Below, in pieces: positions 57,520 to 64,000 of a stretch of DNA of 64,000 nt. Positions within the stretch are counted from its first letter, which is position 1; each line of letters begins with the position of its first letter. This DNA is from Tubiluchus corallicola (Eukaryota; Priapulida; Priapulimorpha; Priapulimorphida; Tubiluchidae): positions 244,001-308,000 of the forward strand of contig JAQGDQ010000195.1 of the NCBI GenBank assembly GCA_030141605.1, given 5' to 3'. A program made the translations under genes and the position numbers. Under the pieces are notes generated by a model that saw nothing but the letters and a program-made list of their open reading frames with translations, was not told the origin of the DNA and did no database searches.

Positions 57520-58525
57520 ATGGATCGAGTAATGTTCTTGCTCTTCGGCGCTGTTTTGTGCGGTAAGTAAATAAATTCTTAGACTTGAATATTTTATGTA
57601 TTTACGCGGTTTTTAGTGAGCGTTTAACCTCGTTACAATAGGGTTTATTTCGGCTTTACCACTGTTTATGTCATGATTCTATTAATTATTGATTTTTTTC
57701 ACAGGTTACATCGCACAGGGAGCATCAAGTGGCTACGATGACGATGATTACAGTCCATCAGGTTATGGGAATTATAGATCTTCGGGTTACGGTTCCAGCT
57801 CTGGCTCTGGCTATGGGTACAGTTATGGGGCAAACCACGGGTCCAGCAGTTCTGCTTATGCCCCATCAGACTACGGTTATGGATCTTCGAGATCTGGTTC
57901 CAGTAGCTCCGGTTATGGTACTGGTTCTGGTTCCAGCAGTTATGGGCCAACGTATGGCTCTGGTTCCAGCAGTTATGGGCCATCGAGCTATGGTTACGAC
58001 TCTGGTTCCAGTAGTTATGGGCCATCGAGCTATGGTTACGACTCTGGTTCCAGTAGTTACGGGCCATCGAGCTATGGTTACGACTCTGGTTCAAGTAGTT
58101 ATGGGCCATCGAGCTATGGTTACGACTCTGGGTATGGAGGAACACCAAGCTATGGTTACTGTCAACACCATGACTATTGCCCTCATGGATACGATGGACT
58201 GCTCATACCAGACCACTACGATTGCTCAAACTACTTCCAATGCGTACACTATGAACCTGTTCATCGCTACTGTGCAGCAGGAACCATCTTTGACGAATGC
58301 CAACAAACATGCGTGCACGATAACTATTACAACAGGCACAGGCTTGGATGCCCTTCATACGACAACGGTTACGGCTATGGCAGTAGTGGCTATGGGAGAC
58401 GTGGTTATGGCAGCAGTGGTTATGGCAGTAGTGGCTATGGTCGACGTGGTTACGGCTATGGCAGTAGTGGCTATGGGAGACGTGGTTACGGCAGTAACAG
58501 AGGCCATTATGGCTATCGTTATTAG
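57520..58525 (+). CDS. Secreted Ser/Tyr/Gly-rich protein with one peritrophin-A (CBM14) chitin-binding domain; 2 exons
   Basis: Exons 57520-57562 and 57705-58525, GTAAGT donor and TTCACAG acceptor, joined in phase 1; 287 aa. MDRVMFLLFGAVLCGYIAQG is a signal peptide. Residues about 25-165 are a Ser/Tyr/Gly-rich region, including four near-perfect 14-residue repeats SGSSSYGPSSYGYD. Residues 167-230 hold eight cysteines with the CBM14 pattern (CSNYFQC, nine residues, CAAGTIFDEC). The C-terminal 50 residues alternate YGSSGYG and GRRGYG and are basic. The likely role is an extracellular structural or coating protein anchored to chitin, such as cuticle, shell, tube or peritrophic matrix. The Tyr content allows DOPA cross-linking, which is inference. 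No enzyme domain is present. Confidence 0.92.
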
Positions 58526-58642
58526 GTTAAGATTACTAAGCAGTTTTAACTTGTTACATGGTTTTACAACCAATTACTTGGTTTGTTACGTACTTAAAAT
58601 TTTGTTACCTAATTTTTTAGTCAGCTAATTAGTTTATTAAGC

Positions 58643-58676
58643 AATAAATGATTGTGCGTTAACAGGTTCAAATAAA
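58643..58676 (+). terminator. Poly(A) signals of the chitin-binding protein gene
   Basis: Two AATAAA hexamers, at 58643-58648 and 58671-58676, 118-150 bases after the stop. The tandem repeat array begins immediately afterwards. Confidence 0.65.
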
Positions 58677-58678
58677 CA

Positions 58679-59022
58679 ATTGCAACACCATCAGACATTT
58701 TTTCGTTTGGTTTAGATATTCGTGAATGTTTGCTTCAATATTAACCTGATGGCGCCACATCGCGATTGCAACACCATCAGACATTTTTTGTTTGGTTTAG
58801 ATATTCGTGAATGTTTGCTTCAGTATTAACCTGATGGCGCCACATCGCGATTGCAACACCATCAGACATTTTTTGTTTGGTTTAGATATTCGTGAATGTT
58901 TGCTTCAGTATTAACCTGATGGCGCCACATCGCGATTGCAACACCATCAGACATTTTTTTGTTTGGTTTAGATATTCGTGAATGTTTGCTTCAATATTAA
59001 CCTGATGGCGCCACATCGCGCC
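58679..59022. repeat. 85-86-bp tandem repeat, four copies
   Basis: Units beginning TTGCAACACCATCAGACATT recur with TGCA at 58681, 58767, 58852 and 58937, nearly identical. Each unit contains the dyad CCATCAG ... CTGATGG about 55 bases apart and ends GGCGCCACATCGCG. Confidence 0.93.
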
Positions 59023-60362
59023 ATGGAGAGAAACTGGTTTTGGAAACATTAGCATGCTCACTGTGCAAATCCATTGCTGCAATCATTTAAAGGCTTCGCT
59101 ATTTTTAAGATTTGGTTTAAACATGTATTTAGTTTGGTCAGAAAAAAAATCTATTGCATGTCACATTGGTAAAAAGGGAAAAACAGGAAGGACTCGCCTG
59201 TTTTAAGCACTCTGGACAGACTGACATTTTCTATTACCACTTAAGAACGAGTCCGCGAGAGCACCATGCAGGGGGGGTGGCACATGAGGGGTGACGAATT
59301 TATATCATTTTTTCTAACATGAAGGGCGACCCCCCAAAACCATGTAACCAAGATAACAAATCGATCATAACAACACAACACAAAGTCCAATTCATTTTTC
59401 ACACAAATCTCTTGTTCAATTCTATGAAGTGCAAGACAGCTAGAAATATCTGAAACTTTAATATATTCTTCATTTAAGAGTAAATCAAGGTTTACCTTTA
59501 AATTATTTGGAATTGCTGCTAGCATTACTGGTCTAATATTGCCGTGCTTTTTACAATGTAATAAGTAAAGACCACCATATACTGAATCTACCTCTAGTAT
59601 GCTGCATTGCATACTCAAGCTCACATTAATTACTTGAAAATGTCTCAGACCAACAAGAAATCTTTTTGGTATTTTTAAGATATTTTTTAATATTTTTAGA
59701 TTTCTGATGTTTGAAAAAGCTCATGAAAACGCATTTACTGGGAATTTTGAGCTCTTGTTCACTCTGACAGCCTTATTTGGAAAATAAACTACCACAGAGA
59801 AAACTCCACCTTGAGACATTTGAATAGTGAGGCTGATTAAGCTCTAGTTATGCAGATTATATAGCATCCGTAAGTCCATATGACCATATTCGAAGTGGTT
59901 TACTAGCCACTTTAGCATAATATACAACAGCAAAAAAACAGATTTTGTCACTTTCTGTCAGAATAACACACTTTTACTAGCCAAGCTCCAGTAATGATTT
60001 GCATATATATACTTACGAATAGATGACTGTAACTTAGCTAATGGTAATTATTAGTAAGTAAATCAGTAAATCATTAGTAATTACATTCAGTAAGTACATT
60101 AGTAAATCAGTACATCCGTAACTGAAGCCATGCATTAGCAAAATTAATATAACATCAGAATGCTGAAGCAAAACTTTTAATATTTAGTGAAGGAAAGTAA
60201 GCAAATGGCACTTTTAGTTAATAAATTTTGTTAGCATTTCCAGCAAGCTCTAGCAAATGGCAGAGTAATGAGTCTACCTGACTGTAGAATAACATTTCTT
60301 TAAGCTATGTACATACACATGTCGAGAGTGTACTGTATATAAATTATTGTTATTTATCACTT
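59023..60362. other. Intergenic region before the GPCR pair
   Basis: AT-rich. A 127-codon open frame on the minus strand (59241-59624) contains several cysteines but no family motif and no clear splice or signal context, so I do not call it a gene. Short AGTAAATC-type repeats occur at about 60055-60120. Confidence 0.5.
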
Positions 60363-61187
60363 CTAAGTCCTAGTGCATCTGAGGATCTTCTTGAATGCTG
60401 TTCGAAATTTACTGTTTGATGCAGCGTAGATGAATGGATTTACGGCATTGTTCCAATAATGAAGCCATGCCATTAAACTGCGTGTCACTGTTGATTTACA
60501 CCATGCACAGTTAATCACAGGTACAATATGAGCTGGCGCCCAACAAATAATAAATGCAATGGTGACAATAAGTAAAGTTTTAGTTGCTTTCATTTCCATC
60601 ACTTTTGTATTTATCTGCTGGTTCTGATCATGAATTTGTAAAACTTGTTTTCGTGCAACTCTCCATATGGCAGTATATAGTAAAAGTATTATCCACGTAA
60701 GTATAAAAAAATATATAGCACTTGTTGCCTGGTATATCTCATACATACCGACACATATCATTGAAATAATCCATGTCACGCATACTGCAGTAATCAATGC
60801 TCTTTTTGTCACGTACATGTTATATTTGTAAGGATATACAACAGCCAAAAATCTCTCTGCAGCTATTGTGCACAAATGTAGTATGCTAGAAACATTTATT
60901 GTTCTGACAATTGCTTTTACTTGACGGTATGTGTCAGAAATATTTTTCGAATGTAAAAACCAAATTCGTATTAGAACACCAGTTGGTCCAGCTAATAAGT
61001 CCGTTACATCTAGTGACACAATAAGTAAATTCGTTCTTGTTTGTAGCTGTTCGAACTTGTAAACTGCAACCAGAACTAAGATGTTACCAGCAATAGTAAT
61101 TATGAATACTGTGGCATAAAGAATCAGAATGATTATACAGAAACTTTCACTTAAATTTGCCTCTGTAGTACCGTTTTCAACAAACAT
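60363..61187 (-). CDS. Rhodopsin-like (class A) G protein-coupled receptor, intact, single exon
   Basis: 274 aa; start at ATG 61187 because the in-frame codons before it hold no ATG. The short N-terminus has two N-glycosylation sequons (NGTT, NLSE). Seven membrane segments lie near residues 18-43 (GN motif, Asn35), 53-76 (DLLAG, Asp63), 88-112, 131-149, 156-178, 202-226 (CWAP) and 236-256 (NPFIY). The DRY position reads ERF (111-113). Loop 3 is short and basic. The conserved Cys at the top of helix 3 is absent (Tyr) and extracellular loop 2 is tiny without Cys, as in melanocortin, lysophospholipid and cannabinoid receptors, so a MECA-like affinity is possible. The ligand is unknown. Residue 60 in helix 2 is Asp where its tandem neighbour has Ala. 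Confidence 0.9.
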   Translation of the reverse strand: MFVENGTTEANLSESFCIIILILYATVFIITIAGNILVLVAVYKFEQLQTRTNLLIVSLDVTDLLAGPTGVLIRIWFLHSKNISDTYRQVKAIVRTINVSSILHLCTIAAERFLAVVYPYKYNMYVTKRALITAVCVTWIISMICVGMYEIYQATSAIYFFILTWIILLLYTAIWRVARKQVLQIHDQNQQINTKVMEMKATKTLLIVTIAFIICWAPAHIVPVINCAWCKSTVTRSLMAWLHYWNNAVNPFIYAASNSKFRTAFKKILRCTRT

Positions 61188-63233
61188 TGTCAAAACTTCG
61201 TGCTGTTTCAACCCAGATTTTAAATCACAAATTAAAACTATAAAATGTGGATATTTCAGTGAACATCATTAATCCTGTAACCTGTTTTATCAAGCCTTGC
61301 ATCAAAGCACCTACACTTTTGAGACACATGCGCTACAGATGTGTGCCCTACTGTTTCGTTATTTAACCTTTGTAATTTGGTTAAACGTCCTATTATTGGA
61401 GCTTCATAGCATTTCAGTTTGTTTACAATTATCATGAATGTATTGTTCTCGTTATAGTCAGGGTAATCAAAATCTGTTGATATTGATTAGTTTGCTGTTT
61501 GCAGTTCGTAAACAATGACGTTTACACGTGTACAGCTGAATGTACAAAGAGTAGTCTCATGTTACTATTTGCACAAAATCGAGTCATGTTCTTCGAGGAC
61601 GCGAGAATATGTTATGTCAAAATTGATATTGTGGGATGTATGGCGAGAGACATGACTTCTCTTCCTTTTCTTCTTCTTCTTCTTCTTCTTCTTCTTCTTT
61701 GTAAATTTCCAGAAAAGAACAATTTTCCACAAAACATTACAAATTTCTTACTATTTGTATTCATCAAACTTAAAAAACTGAAACAAAAGAAACAATTTTA
61801 ACTGAGTGATGAACGTTTGAAATCACATTCTGAACTAGCCAGAGTGTAAAATTTTTAATGAACGTGTGACCTCTTTGAATATCTGTAGACAGAAGATCAA
61901 TGGATATAAAACCCATTAATAAACAAAATCCACCAATATACCGTATTAGTAACAAAACCAAATATATACTGTCCAACAGTGTCTGTGCTAACGACATATT
62001 CATCCATTGTTCGCTGCCGGCTTTTCCACTTAACATTTGATAACAGGAATTACGGTTGTATCAGTGTACAACTCTAAAAAGCAAAACATGTTTAGTCAAC
62101 TGATCAATTGGATATCAAATTACACAAACTTTGCAATTATTTATCCATTGTGTCCTGCACTATTTGTAAATACACTTCTCTTTACAACTAGTTTCCATCA
62201 AAAGTGATAGGTTAAATGTGTAGACTTCACTAATTAATCAGCAGAAATAAAGTGGATTACGTTCGTCAAATTAGTTTCAGTCTTTTATATAACCGAATAA
62301 TAAAACGTGAAATTCACAAATCATCTTTACTTTATAGATGGAGAAAAATAAATTTTTATTCAACTCAGTTCAGTTCAATACAAACTCTCCATTATGCAGT
62401 TAACTGCTATTTTCAATCACAAAAGCCTTTTACACAAACAAGTTATACAAGTTATGCAAACAGCTGGTACGTATCCAAAATCATTGATAATAAATCGACA
62501 TCTGATTTTTCACAAAAGGTGTGCCATTTCATTTGTTCTACAACAGCATTGTAGCACGAGCCCCATTTATATATGTAATGTTTGTCTTGTTTATGTTATG
62601 CTACTTTGGATTTTTTAGGATGTAATGTATTGTAAAGGTACTGTAAATTTTATTAATGTGTTTCATTTACTGTCGTGTTCTCTCCTAATGGACCATTAGC
62701 TGTCACCATTTGTCTATACGTATAAAATGTTGTGTGTGCGTGCGTGCGTGCACGTGTGCATGCGTGTGAGGGTGCAAACATGCATACGTGTGTAAAATTC
62801 ATTTTGAATTATTGCACAAGTATAATGGATTTAGTGGATTAGTAAATATTTTACAAAGTAGATTAGTAGCTAAAAACGTTTCTCATTTTGCTTAGAAAAG
62901 TAAATCATATCTTAAATAATGACATCACTTAAAATTCATTTTGAATGTTTTATTCGTGTGAATCCATTTTTACCTGATAATCCTCACATGGTGCATCGCA
63001 TTGCTACAAAAGTTGAACATCGTTCTAGAGAAAGTTTGGTAGCTGTTAGCTTGTCTGGACTTCTTTCAGATAGGACAATTCGTATACAGTGACAGCGTAT
63101 CTAATTTATGATCTTTATAAATAGTGTTCTATATTTATTGTTTGATGCAGCTTACAAAAGTTCAATTGCATCTTTCCAGTAACTAAATTGTATGTCTTAG
63201 GCAATATAGCTTAGTAATTGATAATTTTCAGGT
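61188..63233. other. Spacer between the two GPCR copies
   Basis: Holds a CTT microsatellite (61662-61699), a GTGCGTGCGTGC-type tract near 62733, and otherwise AT-rich DNA. No coding exon is recognised. It should contain the promoter of the downstream receptor gene, but no TATA box stands out. Confidence 0.55.
61662..61699. repeat. CTT trinucleotide microsatellite
   Basis: About 12 CTT units in a row, giving a Leu run in one frame. No gene context. Confidence 0.9.
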
Positions 63234-64000
63234 CTAGTTTCTGGTGTTTCTGACGATCTTCTTAAATGCAGTTCGAAATTTACTGTTAGATGCAGCGTAG
63301 ATGAATGGATTTACTGCATGGTTCCAATAACTAACCCAAACAAAAAATTCCGCTGTCACTATTGATTTACACCATGTGCAGTTGATCACACTTACAATAT
63401 GAGCTGGTGCATAACAGACAACAAATGCAATGGTGACAATAAGTAAAGTTTTTGTTGCTTTCATTTCCATCACTTTTGTATTTATCTGCTGGTTCTGATC
63501 ACGAATTTGTAAAACTTGTTTTCGTGCAACTCTCCATATGGCAGTATACAGCAAAAGTATTATCGACGAAAGTGTACAAAAAAAGAATATGCTTGTTGCC
63601 TTGTATATCTCATGCATACCGAACATATCATTGAAATAATCCATGTCACGCATATTGCAGTAACTAATGCTCTTTTTGTCACATACATATTATATTTGTA
63701 AGGATATACAACAGCCAAAAATCTCTCTGCAGCTAGTGCACACAAATGCAGTCCACTAGATGCGTGAATTGGTCCGGCAAAACATCTTCTCACTAGGAAG
63801 TACATAGCAGGAACGGTTTTGAAATGTAATATCAGAGGAATTCGTGTTGGAATGCTAATCAATCCGGCTAACAGGTCTGTTACAGCTAGCGACACAATGA
63901 GTGCATTCATTTTTGTTTGCAGTTGTTCGAACTTGTAAACTGCAATGAGAATTAAAATGTTGCCGGCAGTAATCGTTATAGATACCACAGCATATAAAAT
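63234..64000 (-). pseudogene. Second GPCR copy, frameshifted and cut by the window end
   Basis: Same protein as the receptor at 60363-61187 (shared ERFLAVVYPYKYNMYVTKRA, then VMEMKATKTLLIVTIAF and NPFIYAASNSKFRTAFKKI). One base is missing at about 63622, in what is ATATGTGTCGG in the intact copy and ATATGTTCGG here. This shifts the frame after helix 4, and the C-terminal half continues in another frame to the stop at 63234. No other lesion is visible: helix 2 SLAVTDLLAG, ERF, CYAP and NPFIY are all present. The 5' end lies beyond position 64000. It may be a young pseudogene or an assembly or sequencing error. Confidence 0.85.

Noticed and set aside
57729-58628. 299-codon frame overlapping the chitin-binding gene
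   Set aside because: Other-frame shadow of the repeat-rich coding exon; it lacks the cysteine pattern and the signal peptide splice.
59241-59624. 127-codon minus-strand frame
   Set aside because: Cys-rich in part but no recognisable family, no signal or splice evidence; kept only as a note.
61188-61211. GPCR start at 61211
   Set aside because: That codon is TTG; the first in-frame ATG is at 61187.

Overview
The window is a piece of an AT-rich animal nuclear genome, almost certainly an invertebrate and probably marine. Genes are split by 0.1-8.5 kb introns with GT-AG or GC-AG ends. The gene families are metazoan (four-jointed kinase, secreted matrix metalloproteinase, peritrophin-type chitin-binding protein, rhodopsin-like GPCRs). 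The spaces are full of microsatellites, minisatellites, SINE-like and DNA-transposon remnants. I cannot assign a phylum from sequence alone.

Layout. (1) 2-4878, plus strand: the 3' five exons of a four-jointed (FJX1) Golgi kinase gene whose 5' end lies outside the window; its introns hold CT, GAT/ATT and ACTT microsatellites. (2) 4879-10505: intergenic DNA with GA, CT, TG and CAT microsatellites, a tRNA-like SINE head and a retroelement scrap. (3) 10506-35778, plus strand: an eight-exon gene for a secreted, furin-activated matrix metalloproteinase with a tandemly repeated prodomain and a Gly/Phe-rich tail in place of hemopexin. Intron 1 carries a 1.2-kb minisatellite of 28-bp units. (4) 38735-51267, minus strand: a complete nine-exon GLOD4 gene, convergent with the metalloproteinase gene. 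Its introns hold pogo/Tigger-like MITEs, a PIF/Harbinger remnant, a TIR element with an internal 184-bp duplication and a 5S-derived SINE. (5) 51268-57519: intergenic, with a CAGT microsatellite. (6) 57520-58525, plus strand: a two-exon, TATA-driven gene for a secreted Ser/Tyr/Gly-rich protein with one chitin-binding domain, followed by four 85-bp tandem repeats. (7) 60363-64000, minus strand: two tandemly duplicated intronless class A GPCR genes. The first is intact; the second has a 1-base frameshift and runs off the window end.

Exon boundaries were worked out by hand from splice signals, reading phase and family alignment. In the four multi-exon genes every junction keeps frame. The genes do not form a pathway or operon-like unit, although three encode secretory-pathway or extracellular proteins. 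The most unusual points are three GC-AG introns among 20, the metalloproteinase architecture, a SINE-like group in which similar bodies carry either a 5S-like or a tRNA-like head, and a dispersed repeat of about 0.4 kb that I could not name. I did not find a clearly new biological system.
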